This document shows, one piece after another, positions 12,222-22,624 of a stretch of 64,000 nucleotides of DNA. The stretch spans positions 3,940,501-4,004,500 of the forward strand of contig CM072344.1 in the NCBI GenBank assembly GCA_036874045.1, in the 5' to 3' direction. The DNA comes from Cymodocea nodosa (Eukaryota; Streptophyta; Magnoliopsida; Alismatales; Cymodoceaceae). Positions within the stretch are counted from its first letter, which is position 1. Each line of letters opens with the position of its first letter. The notes beneath the pieces were generated by a model, which had not been told where the DNA came from, ran no database searches, and was given only the letters and a program-made list of their open reading frames with translations. Both the position numbers and the translations under genes were made by a program.

Positions 12222-13604
12222 TGTTAAGAACGTATGGCTCACTAGAGGGGGGGTGAATGGTGATCTAAGTGAACTTAAAACTTTTTACAAACTTTCTATC
12301 TAAATTAATTAATCAGTTTACACAAGTACTAAACAGATATATAAAGCATGCACAACAGAAATATAAATAAGAAACACAAGGGAATTTTAGGTGGTTCACC
12401 AACTTGGCTAGTCCACCCCCAAGGATCACTTGGGCTTCACTAAGTGTCTCAACACTTACATACACTTGCTTTCAAGTCGAAGCAAGAACCAACCATTCAC
12501 TTGAGCTTTCTAGTCGTAGCTCTAACCAACCACACAGAAGTTTTCAGGTATAAACTTCAGTAAACCAACCTTTTGAGTTTTTAGGTTGAAACTCAAACCA
12601 ACCACTTAAATGAAGCTTTAAGGTAGAAGCCACAAATCAAATGATCCTTCTTGGATTAGACTTTCAATGCATGGAGAGCTTTATGAATCTTCTTGTATAT
12701 CCAGCTTTCAATCAATTCTTTGTAGTAGTTAATCTGAATTGAGCTTTCTCCTGTAATAGTAGTTGATATGCAATGTATACTATATCTCTATATGTGATTG
12801 TATTTGTAATCTCACTTCATAGCTCTATAGAATATTGAATGATCTGTCTATATTTATGCTTGAACTTCTAACGATCATATTTTCACTTCAACGGATTGAT
12901 TTTGCTGTACTTGTTGAGTTTGTAGGTCTAAATATGGTAAGTTACTATTTGGAAAGGTATTTCAAGATAACCTTTTGATTTTCTCAAACTTTTGGATAGT
13001 TAGCTGTGTAACTTTCCGAAGGATGTTTGTAACTCACCGAAAATCCACTTAAGTCCTTTTGTCACGTGAGATTTAAGTCATACACGTGACATGTCTTTAG
13101 TTCGGATGGTTATGACTGTAACTCACCGAAACTCTTCAACTTTCAAATAGTTAGCTACAGTAACTTCCCGTTTCTTCTTTTTAAGCTTTCGACTACTGTC
13201 TTCTTAATTCTGCACGTGGGTAATTGAGTGACTTAAGTTTCAGATAGTTAGATTTACAACCTTCCGAAACTTCTTATTTTTCGAATAGTTAACTTTCCTA
13301 ACTTATCGAAAAATCCTTTGAGCTTCCGTCTACTAATTTAATTTCTGCACGTGCATATTTGAATGACTTAACTATTCTAATAGTTAACTTTTCTTCCGAT
13401 ATCTTTGGTCTTTCGGATAGTTAGCTCCTTAACTTTTCGATTTTCCATACAGTCATCTTTCTAACTTTTCATCTGTCTTCGTCTGGTCTATTTGGCTGCA
13501 ATTTGCTTTGACTTTTCCATCCATATCTGTTCAACCTGCAACCTATGAAATACATATACTTCTCTCATAGATGTTTGCATTATCAAAATACAGAGGTCCT
13601 TTCA
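12222..13604 (-). repeat. 3' LTR of the gag-only element
   Basis: 1383 bases, nearly collinear with 16734-18115. It contains several imperfect palindromes of the form TTCGGATAGTTA - about 6 nt - TAACTTTCCGAA, separated by CACGTG-containing segments (13064, 13090, 13213, 13351). The adjoining 13605-13620 is the polypurine tract on the minus strand (AAAAAGGGAGAGAT). Confidence 0.88.
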
Positions 13605-15238
13605 ATCTCTCCCTTTTTGATAATGACAAAATCTTTTACATTAAATTACATGTATTTCACTCCCTAGATTATTTCTATACAAAGAATCACATAGAGCATA
13701 AGTAAAACATAGATCTACAATGTATACAATATTCTCCCCTTGTTTGTGTGCTAAGAATTTCAATACTGTAATTTTCATATTCTTCTCCCCCTTTTTGTCA
13801 TTAGATAAAAGGATTTCCACAATTTTCTTTTGCTGAAGTAACTGCTATATTTCTCCCCTTTTTTGCTGAATCAATTGCATCAATATCTTTGAATACTGAT
13901 TTTGAATTTGCATCTAATGTCAACTATCTATGTGTTGATATCAATTGTTGAAATATTTTCATAATTGCAATCTGTTTTCTTCTTTCTCCTTGATGTTGTA
14001 TTGCTTTTCTTCTTTCTTATTTGAGCATAGTATCAATTGAAGTATCAATTTCCTCAATTCTTGTCTAACACCAGTTGTTGATATATCAATTTTTGAAATG
14101 TCAATAATTGCTCTCTTGATTTGTGGTATTTCTTCCTTTGTCGTGTTTATTTACTGCATCATCTATAAAAACTGAAAAATAGTGAAATGGCAATAGATAA
14201 TGTAGCAATTTATAAATATGAAATTAATATTTGTAGTTGCTACCACAAGCTCTCCCCCTATCTGTATGGAGGTATTTCGATTTTTAATAGCAAGCTATAG
14301 GCTCTCCTCCTATATGCGTGCCCTCTTTATATACTCTCTTTTTGCACTGAAGCAACATTCTGAATTCCCTTCATATTGTAGGTTCTCCCCCTACTTATAT
14401 GCTTTTCCTTGTAGATAAATTTGTTGCACCTGTTCTGCAAAATGTCATTCATGATACCAAATGAACTAGGTACCAAATGTTAATCAAAAACATCATAAAC
14501 ATTTCTCAATCATTTAGCTTTTGATTCCTATCCGTTTATCTTCTCTTAGATCTTTATTTCAAGAGGTTCTTTCAATTTGCAGAAGATAATTTGAAGACTG
14601 TAATCTGTCTACTGTAGATTTTTCTTGTCCTTTGATAAATCTGATTTCCTTACTTTTGTATTCATTCATCTTGGCTTGTGTAGACCTTATATCCTTTGAA
14701 GAACAAGATTCAATCATTTATGCCCCTTTGATACTAATTGTTAATTTCAGAATATCATAACTGATTCTTAACTAATTACCTTCTAATTACCAAATGTTTA
14801 GCTTCTTAAATTCTCTCTTCAAGAGATTCTTTTACTTATATGTAGAAATCAATTTGTGACTATAGTCTGGTTGCTGCTCTCTTTTCTGTATGCTTGTTTC
14901 TAGCTACTGTAGATTTTGCTCTCCTTGAATATCATGATTTTAGGCATGATTTTCACTCAATCTATGTGAGCACTTTTTTACCAATTTATGGTGCATCCTG
15001 TAATACCAAATAGTTGCTCTCATAATAGATTTTCAAATTTTCCAGCCTTCTCTAATTGATCATTCCATTGATCTTTAGATTTTGATCATTTGCAGATAAT
15101 AATTTGACACTATAAATTAGTTGCTCCCCCTAAATAATGTAATCCTGTAATTCAAATAGAAATAGATTTTGGTACTCATACTTTCTTGGGTCCATAAGTA
15201 TTAGTCCTAACAATATTTAATTTATTGCCTTTTGGCAG
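13605..15238 (-). other. Non-coding 3' region with multiple polypurine tracts
   Basis: No coding signal. On the minus strand AGGGGGAG-like tracts recur at about 13611, 13736, 13785, 13853, 14253, 14303, 14383 and 15122. Several polypurine tracts before the 3' LTR are an established trait of Sireviruses, which supports assigning this non-autonomous element to that lineage. Confidence 0.65.
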
Positions 15239-16682
15239 CTACATTGATCTAGATCTTCTTTTGATTGCAAACACTATTGTATAATCTCTGTAAGATCGGA
15301 TATCACCACCATAGTAGGGTATTTCCTGTGGAGTAGCATACCCTAGGCCAAGTCTACTTGAATTGTATCTCTGAGAACCAATGATTTGATCTAATCCTTT
15401 TTGTCCATTGGTAAACTTATGCACAGTATTTTTCAGATCAGTAATTTCAAATTTTAGATTTTCATTTTCATTTATCAATTTATCATTATTGCATTTTCTA
15501 TTTTCAACATGCAAATTTTCAAGTTCAGTATATGCTTCTTCTAAACATGTAGTTAAATGCTTAACTTCCTTTTTATAATTTTTGCATTTAACATATAAAC
15601 TATCAATAGTAGACAAAAGAACATTTACATCTAGATTATCATTGTCTACATTAGAATCACTTTGAGATGAAGTGGAACATACCTCTTGTGCTGTATAGCA
15701 CACGTTTACTGGTACCTCTTCATCTGAACTTAATGAGCTATTAGAAGAACTACTATCATCCTAAGTAGCCTTCAATGCCATTTTCTTTTTGTAGCTCTTC
15801 TTCTTCTTCTTCATTTCTTTTTCTTCTTCTAGTTGTAGTGGACAATCAGGTTGTTTATGTCCCTACTTCTTGCATTTAAAGCATATTGGAGCATTGCTTT
15901 TTGATGTGCTAGTTTGGTTCTTTTTCTTCATCCATTTTTTGAATTTTCTAGCCAATAGCACAACTTCATCATCATCTGAGCTTTGAAGTTCTTGAGTTGA
16001 TGGAAAGGCTAGTTCTTTCTTCGTTTCTATTTTCTTTTTAGCACTTCCTTCCTCATCTTTCCATTCTTTCATTTGAACTTCATGGGCTAGTAGATTGCCC
16101 ATTAGATCCTCTACTAAGTATTTGTTGAGGTCTTTGAAATCTTGTATTGATGTGGACTTTTGCTTCCATTCCATAGTTAAGCTTCTAAGGATTTTCTACA
16201 CCTATTTACGGACAGAAAATTCCTTTCCCAAACCTCTTAAGCCATTAATAATCTCAATGAATCTAGCAAACATATCAGTAATTGTTTCATCATCAAGCAT
16301 TTTAAATAATTTAAGCTTTCTAAGTAAAATGCTGATTTTTGTGTCTTTCACTTGGTTGGTTCCTTCAAAGGTTATTTGAATAGTATTCCAAGCCTCGTGA
16401 GCAGATTTACAAGCTGAAACTTTATTATATTGTTCAGTAGACAAGGCACAGTAAATACTATTCAACCCTAGAGCATCCATTTAGATGATTCTCTCATCCT
16501 CCTTAGTCCAGTCATCCTCATGACTAGGTGGAATAGGTGTTCCTAGAGCCACCATTTTCCATAGACTCACATATGAGCTTCTAAGGAAACATTCCATCCT
16601 GTTTTTCCAGTAATTATAGTTAATACCATCAAACAGGGGAGGACGATGGATGTTCTATCCCTCTCTATGAAAAGATGTCATG
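15239..16682 (-). pseudogene. Copia (Sirevirus-like) gag of the gag-only element
   Basis: Nucleocapsid/capsid polyprotein that would package element RNA. The frame opens with ATG at 16682, 38 bases after the primer-binding site. A one-base expansion near 16621 shifts the frame, which then continues to 15239. Landmarks: RPPLFDG...YWKNRM near the N-terminus, the capsid core (EAWNTIQITFEGTNQVKD, TDMFARFIEI), a CFKCKK zinc knuckle near 15870 with TAG for the next residue, KAT-stop-DDSS, and a coiled-coil-like Asp/Asn/Lys-rich tail. Stops include W-to-TAG and Q-to-TAA types. Downstream GPKKV-stop-VPKS is the point where copia polyproteins normally lead into protease, but no protease follows. Confidence 0.82.
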
Positions 16683-16720
16683 ATCTTAGATGATTAAATC
16701 TATAAAAAGAGATCAACCTG

Positions 16721-16731
16721 CTCTGATACCA
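16721..16731 (-). other. Primer-binding site (initiator Met tRNA)
   Basis: The minus strand reads TGGTATCAGAG, 2 nt inside the 5' LTR end at 16734. This is the standard plant copia site complementary to the 3' end of initiator tRNA-Met. Confidence 0.88.
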
Positions 16732-16733
16732 AT

Positions 16734-18115
16734 TGTTAGGAATGTATGACTCACTAGAGGGGGGTGAATGGTGATCTAAGTGAACTTAAAACTTTTTACA
16801 AACTTTCTATCTAAATTAATTAATTAGTTTACACAAGTACTAAACAGATATATAAAACATGCACAACGGAAATATAAATAAGAAACACAAGGGAATTTTA
16901 CGTGGTTCACCAACTTGGCTAGTCCACCCCCAAGGATCACTTGGGCTTCACTAAGTATCTCAACACTTACATACACTTGCTTTCAAGTCGAAGCAAGAAC
17001 CAACCATTCACTTGAGCTTTCTGGTCGTAGTTCTAACCAACCACACAGAAGTTTTCAGGTATAAACTTCAGTAAACCAATCTTTTGAGTTTTTAGGTCGA
17101 AACTCAAACTAACCACTTAAATGAAGCTTTAAGGTAGAAGCCACGAACCAAATGATCCTTCTTGGATCAGACTTTCAATGCATGGAGAGCTTTAGGAATC
17201 TTCTTGTATATCCAGCTTTCAATCGATTCTTTGTAGTAGTTAATCTGAATTGAGCTTTCTCTTGTAACAGTAGTTGATATGCAATGTATACTATATCTCC
17301 ATATGTGATTGTATCTGTAATCTCACTTCATAGCTCTATAGAATATTGAATGATCTGTCTGTATTTATGCTTGAACTTCCAACGATCATATTTTCACTTC
17401 AACGGATTGATTCTACTATACTTGTTGAGTTTGCAGGTCTAAATATGGTAAGTTACCATTTGGAAAGGTATTTCAAGATGACCTTTCGATTTTCTCAAAC
17501 TTTCGGATAGTTAGCTGTGTAACTTTCCAAAGGATGTTTGTAACTCACCGAAAATCCACTTAAGTCCTTTTGTCACATGAGATTTAAGTCATACACGTGA
17601 CATGTCTTTAGTTCGGATGGTTATGACTGTAACTCACCGAAACTCTTCAACTTTCAGATAGTTAGCTACAGTAACTTCTCGTTTCTTCTTTTTAAGCTTC
17701 CGACTACTGTCTTCTTAATTTTGCATGTGGGTAATTGAGTGACTTAAGTTTCGGATAGTTAGATTTACAACCTTCCGAAACTTCTTATTTTTCGGATAGT
17801 TAACTTTCCTAACTTATCGAAAAATCCTTTGAGCTTTCGTCTACTAATTTAATTTCTGCACGTGCATATTTGAATGACTTAACTATTCTGATAGTTAACT
17901 TTTCTTCCGATATCCTTGGTCTTTCAGATAGTTAGCTCCTTAACTTTTCGATTTTCCATACAGTCATCTTTCTAACTTTTCATCTGTCTTCGTTTGGTCT
18001 ATTTGGCTGCAATTTGCTTTGACTTTTCCATCCATATCTGTTCAGCCTACAACCTATGAAATACATATACTTCTCTCATGGATGTTTGCATTATCAAAAT
18101 ACAGAGGTCTTTTCA
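16734..18115 (-). repeat. 5' LTR of the gag-only element
   Basis: 1382 bases, paired with 12222-13604. It contains the same series of TTCGGATAGTTA / TAACTTTCCGAA imperfect palindromes (about 17500-17950). Confidence 0.88.
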
Positions 18116-18714
18116 TAATCTAGAAGTAAGCAAAAGTTGTTTATATACAACTTATGGCATACTAAACAAAATACAAATAAATTGGTTTGATGTTTTCACA
18201 TATCAACTACAACATATAAGTTCAAAGTTATTTTTTGGTGATATTGTATGTTGAATTATTGCAAGCCAAATGAATTTATCTGACTGTCCCTCTAAAATTA
18301 AAGGCATGAGAGCATTTAGTTTAAAAGATTTGCAAAAATACCAGCAATAGTAACAACCTGAATATCAACAACAACAACAGCAAAATTATTCAGATCAAGT
18401 ACAATAGCAACTCGAGTTACCTCTTGACTTAGATACAATACTGAATGACATCAGAAATGATATTAGACATCTAGGATATAAGATTTGTAATGCCATAGGC
18501 AATATTATTAGGAGGAATAGATAAATGTACTATCATTTGTTTGTTTACTTGTTTTCTGAATACAAAATGTAATGTTTGTATTTATCGATTGACTATTTGA
18601 ACAATACATCTTACTATAAATGTATTTCAATTCTTATTAAAGTTTATAGTAAATTTAGCTGTACATACTTGTCTCTCGTTTTAATACTTTGTAATCATCT
18701 TTTTGATTAATGAC

Positions 18715-18972
18715 AAAAAGGGGGAGATGATTATGATTTTTAAATGTATCTTTTTAAAAGGGGAAGATGATTATGTGTTTGTTGAAATTTTTCTGAAAGT
18801 TTTATCTTTTGAGAGATGATTTTTACACAAACAACAGAAATAAGCTTAAGTGAAATTAAGTCAACAAACTTGTTTGTTGAATTAAAACTTAACCCAACAA
18901 AGGTGCTTTGTTGAGTTAAACATATTTTAAAATTGACTTAATATGGTTTTGTCATCATAAAAAAGGGGGAGA
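18715..18972 (+). other. Triple polypurine tract of element A
   Basis: AAAAAGGGGGAGA-type tracts at 18715-18726, 18756-18766 and 18959-18972. The last abuts the 3' LTR start TGTTGAG at 18974. Such tracts prime plus-strand DNA synthesis, and the repetition matches Sirevirus habit. Confidence 0.75.
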
Positions 18973-18973
18973 T

Positions 18974-20306
18974 TGTTGAGTATTATGTTTTGATGATGTG
19001 TGCTAAATGAATGTAATCATATTTAATCAATTACTATTATTTGTGAAAGTAAATTAAAAACATCGATTAATATAGAAAAAGTTTACTGATATAAATACTT
19101 GTTTGTAAGAGATTTGAAATTATACTAAGTTAAATAACTAATCGTTATGTTATACTAACTTTTCATTTAACTAAATGTTAAGTTAACATGTGTTTTTATT
19201 GTAAAGCATGATATGCTTTAAAAGTTATATTTTTGTATCATGTATAGTGCACATTAAGACAACTTGTTGAGTTAGTACTTTGTAAAAAGGTCATGTAAGA
19301 ACTCATTGAGTTATAGGCTTAAAGGTTAAAATAGGTTATGTGAGAACTCATTGAGTTAGTAAACAAAGTGATAATGTAAAGCGACGAACTCGTTAAGTTA
19401 GTATTATGCACATGGTGAATTTAGAGTTTACGAATGTTATATTGTATCACATGAGTTGCACATGTTTAACTCGTTAAGTTAACATAACTACACACGTTGA
19501 GTTGCTATATTGAACACTAAGGCAATGTTAGGTTAGTGCTATAAACTTAAAGTTATTATTCTTGCACGTAGTAAATACTTTATTGTTTAAAATATTTATT
19601 TATTACTGGTTTGTTGAGTTATCAGTAACACAACAGAATTAGTTCGTTGAGTTAACTATAACACCATGAAACTAGTTCATTGAGTTAACATAACACCACA
19701 GACTTAGTTCGTTGAGTTAGCTACAATACTTGTCACGTGAATTGGTACATGATGAACTCATTAAGTTAGATATGTTAAGTTATAAATCTACTTGTTTTAC
19801 TCGTTTACTTAACATTACTACAACGACTTGTTATTACACTTGATAAAAACTTTTGGATGATAAAGTTTATTTTGCAGGAAATTTTTCAAAGATCTAGAAT
19901 TAGTGATTAAAGAAAATTTGAGCGGAAAACATGGATCAGAACGTGTGTATGTCGATGAAGGAAAAAGAGAAGACATGAAGAGTGGAAGACTGATTGTGGA
20001 TAAACGTGGAAGATATGCATGAAATGGAAATACAGTATAAAAGACATTGAATTCTCATTGATCAATTATCCTTGCACATCAAATAAAATATATTTTTAGG
20101 GATCAAACACATCTCTAGGGAAAAGCTCTTAGAAGAAAATTTGGTGGAGAAGATAAAGTCAGAAATATGTCACTAAAGATTTGAAGCATCAGAAGAAAAC
20201 AAATTTGGTGAAGTAGAGAAAGTCAGATATTTGTCATTGAAGATTTGCAAAAGAAGAAAAAGAAGAAAAATCTTAAATAGGGAGAAATGTTTTAAATTCC
20301 GTAGAT
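18974..20306 (+). repeat. 3' LTR of element A, truncated
   Basis: Starts TGTTGAGTATTATG like 10000 and 32126 and stays collinear to 'gttttaaattccgta' near 20306. There it switches to unrelated sequence instead of the expected '...agttttctttgtttg'. A TATAAAAG box lies near 20036. Confidence 0.8.
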
Positions 20307-22152
20307 CAATAAATACATCATATTCTATAATGTTGAAGGAAATTCAATCATTGCATTCCTTGATATAAGAAAGAACTTAGAACATTCACAAGGATTAACA
20401 AATACATTTATAGTAAGAGTACTTTTACAAGTGCAAAAAAATTACAGCAATTCATGATCATCTCAAGTATTGTATAGAATTCAATCAAGTCAAATTCAAG
20501 TGTTGCAAACTCTTTGTGTGTATACTTTGATTAAAGATAAGTTAATTGGTTTCTAAAATTTGTACCGAAAACTTCAAGTACTATGGGTTAGAGCTGTTAG
20601 GATCATATGACTTACCAAATGGGGGGTGAATAGTGAGTGTGTGTATTTTTGAATCTAATTTGATTCAATTTGATTTTCCTGAATAAGTAAACTGTGTATG
20701 AAATGATTGTTAATGCAAGACAGAATGAAACACAAGTAAGAAAGACACACAAGCAAGTTTTAGGTGGTTCACTAATAACGGCTAGTCCACCCCCAAGACA
20801 CAACTTAGGCTTTACTAAGTATTTTACTACTTACAACACTTGTTTTTAGGTCAAAGCAAGAACCAACACTTGAGCTTTCAAGTAGAAGCTCAACAACCAA
20901 CCTTTCCCGAGCTTTTAGGTACAAGCTCTTAACCAACAATGAGTTTTCAGGTATAAACTCACGAACCAACACTTTTGAGCTTTCAAATAGAGTTTATGTG
21001 TAGGGAGCTTTCTGTACTTCAGTATGTTTGAGAATTCTTCTCTTCTGTATTTGCAGAATCTGTGTATGTATCACTTGGAATTTCTGTGTAGCTCTCAATA
21101 TGATAATCATTATGTTTATCTTGCCTTTACTGATCTTATTTATACCAAGAGGTATAACAATTATATTTTCTTCCTATGGATTTGTTTTGTTGTATTTATT
21201 GATTTGGTATCCCTAAATATGGTAAGTTACTATTTTGTATACTGTCTTTTATGTAACCTTTTGATTCTATTTGATTTTTGGATAGATACCTGTTGTAACC
21301 TTTCGAAAACTCGAACAGTTATTCTATAACTCTTCGAAAAACTTGAATAGTTATCTTTTTATGCTTGGCACATGATCCTTTAAGTTATGCATGTGAGTCT
21401 TTAAGTTCAGATACTTAGGTTTGTAACCTTCTGAAAACTTGAATAGTTATTCTATAACTCTCCGAAAAACTTGAACAGTTATCCTTTTATACTTGGCACG
21501 TGATCCTTTAAATTCTGCATGTGAGTTTTTAAGTTTGGATAGTTAGGTTTGTAACCTTCCAAAAACTTGAACAATTATTCTTCTAACTTTCCAAAAAACT
21601 CAAATAGTTATCCTTTTATCTTTCCAAAAACCTTCTTACTACTCTAAATTGACTTTCAGATACTTTGCCTAGTAACCTTCCGAAAGTTTTCTTCTTTCAG
21701 ATAGTTAAGCTTTAAACTTTCTGAAAACCTTGCTTTCATCTGGCAACTTTAACTGAACTACTTGTGTTTTGTATCTATTCATCTACCAACCTATGAAATA
21801 CATAAGCTTCTTACAAGGATTTTTATATTGTCAAAATACAAAGGTTCTAATAAGAGCTTTGACCTAAAAGCTCAATGGGTGATTGGTTCTTACTTCAACC
21901 TAAAAGTAATTGTGTAAGAGATTTAATAGTGAAGTTCAAGTTATGCATTAGGAGTGGAATAATTGTTAATGGTGAACCACCTAAAATTCTCTATGTATTA
22001 TTACCTCATTTTATTTCCTTTGCGTGCATATCATCATTTATTTAAATTGTAATCTAAATTTACACATTCAACAAGTTAAATTAGACAATTGTTAATAAAA
22101 TTAATTAACACCACTATTCACTCTCTCTCTAGTAAGCCATCTTATCTTAACA
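20307..22152 (+). repeat. Terminal part of another copia-type LTR fused to element A, split by a solo LTR
   Basis: Omitting the insertion at 20595-21852, the flanks read as the 3' half of a plus-strand copia LTR. It has a 'gaaccacctaaaattc' block and ends 'caccactattcactctctc...cttaaca', comparable to the TR-GAG family LTR end. Its 5' half is missing. Confidence 0.55.
20595..21852 (-). repeat. Solo LTR (TR-GAG-related family) with perfect 5-bp target duplication
   Basis: Runs from TGTTAGGATCATATGAC to 'aaggttctaata' and is flanked on both sides by AGAGC (20590-20594 and 21853-21857). The right end TA is probably a decayed CA. Content resembles the LTRs at 12222 and 16734: a 'ggtggttcac' block, repeated 'acttgaa(c/t)agttat...' / 'aactctccgaaaa' pairs and CACATG/CACGTG words. 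No internal domain is present, so it is the product of LTR-LTR recombination. Confidence 0.85.
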
Positions 22153-22556
22153 TAAATATGTCAATATTAATATAAATGTTGATATATTCAAATTTTAAAT
22201 ACTTCTAGATAGAAGTTTAAACTATTTAGAAAATATATTTTGAAAAAAAACTATATAATTTCAAAAAAGAAAAAGAAAAATATAGATATTCTCATGTATA
22301 TATAAAATTACCAAAATACCTTTATTTACACCTAAAATATTAAAATACTTCTGAAAAAAAGTATAAACTGTCTAAAATATTAATTATTCCTAGATATAAA
22401 CTTAAACTATCTTAAACATATATTTGGATATGAAATATATAGAAATATCTAAATATTAAAAAATATAAAATATCAATTGCTACTAAATATGAGATTAAAC
22501 TATTTTAAACATATATTTAGATATGAAATATATATAGATATCTAAATATATATATA
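22153..22556 (-). repeat. Distal part of the AT-rich inverted-repeat right arm
   Basis: Reverse-complementary to about 3990-4480, including the 'agaatatctatatttttc' and 'caaaggtattttggtaat' landmarks. This shows that element A inserted into a pre-existing inverted repeat. Confidence 0.72.
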
Positions 22557-22583
22557 TGAGTCTTGTTCTTGATCTTGTTTACT

Positions 22584-22624
<41 letters not shown>

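Larger units (their letters stand above)
12222..18115 (-). mobile_element. Gag-only (TR-GAG type) copia LTR retrotransposon
   Basis: Two LTRs of equal length (12222-13604 and 16734-18115) run TGTTA(A/G)GAA...TTTCA in plus orientation and are highly similar. Flanking 5-mers TAATT (12217-12221) and TAATC (18116-18120) form a target duplication with one mismatch, inside the PTP ORF of element A. On the minus strand the order is 5' LTR, primer-binding site (16721-16731), gag (16682-15239), a 1.6-kb non-coding stretch with repeated polypurine tracts, and 3' LTR. There is no room for protease, integrase or RT, and none is seen. Sequences around gag resemble the autonomous copia pieces at 34955-37692 and 42451-44388. 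Confidence 0.85.
11540..18524 (+). pseudogene. PTP-type retroelement ORF of element A, split by a TR-GAG insertion
   Basis: The frame opens at ATG 11540 and continues through in-frame TAGs at 11774 and 12110 to 12216. After the inserted element (12222-18115) it resumes at about 18118 and ends in TAA at 18522-18524. The N-terminal ~80 residues are acidic. The centre has the diagnostic ARPIKF...FEFQGL...FDVLGLRNE pattern of the 'putative plant transposon protein' domain found in non-autonomous plant LTR elements. Next come FITNILHANLFQRVGH and, beyond the insertion, QINWFDVF and a Gln-rich tail with QQQQQQ. The function of this family is unknown. The related ORFs at 29558-31042, 52194-54420 and 59248-61506 share the layout. 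Confidence 0.75.
10000..22152 (+). mobile_element. Composite Sirevirus-like LTR element A with a PTP ORF and nested insertions
   Basis: The left end TGTTGAGTATTATG (10000) begins inside the AT-rich inverted-repeat arm, which resumes at 22153 after '...cttaaca'. The order is 5' LTR (10000 to about 11513), PTP-type ORF (11540 onward), nested gag-only element (12222-18115), rest of the ORF to 18524, three polypurine tracts, and 3' LTR from 18974. The 3' LTR stops matching at about 20306 and runs into the end of a different copia-type LTR (to 22152), itself split by a solo LTR. Flanking 5-mers (AAACT / TAAAT) do not match, consistent with a recombinant right end. Confidence 0.7.

Noticed and set aside
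21024..21329. 101-codon hydrophobic open frame
   Set aside because: Lies inside a solo LTR with defined ends and target duplication; chance frame.
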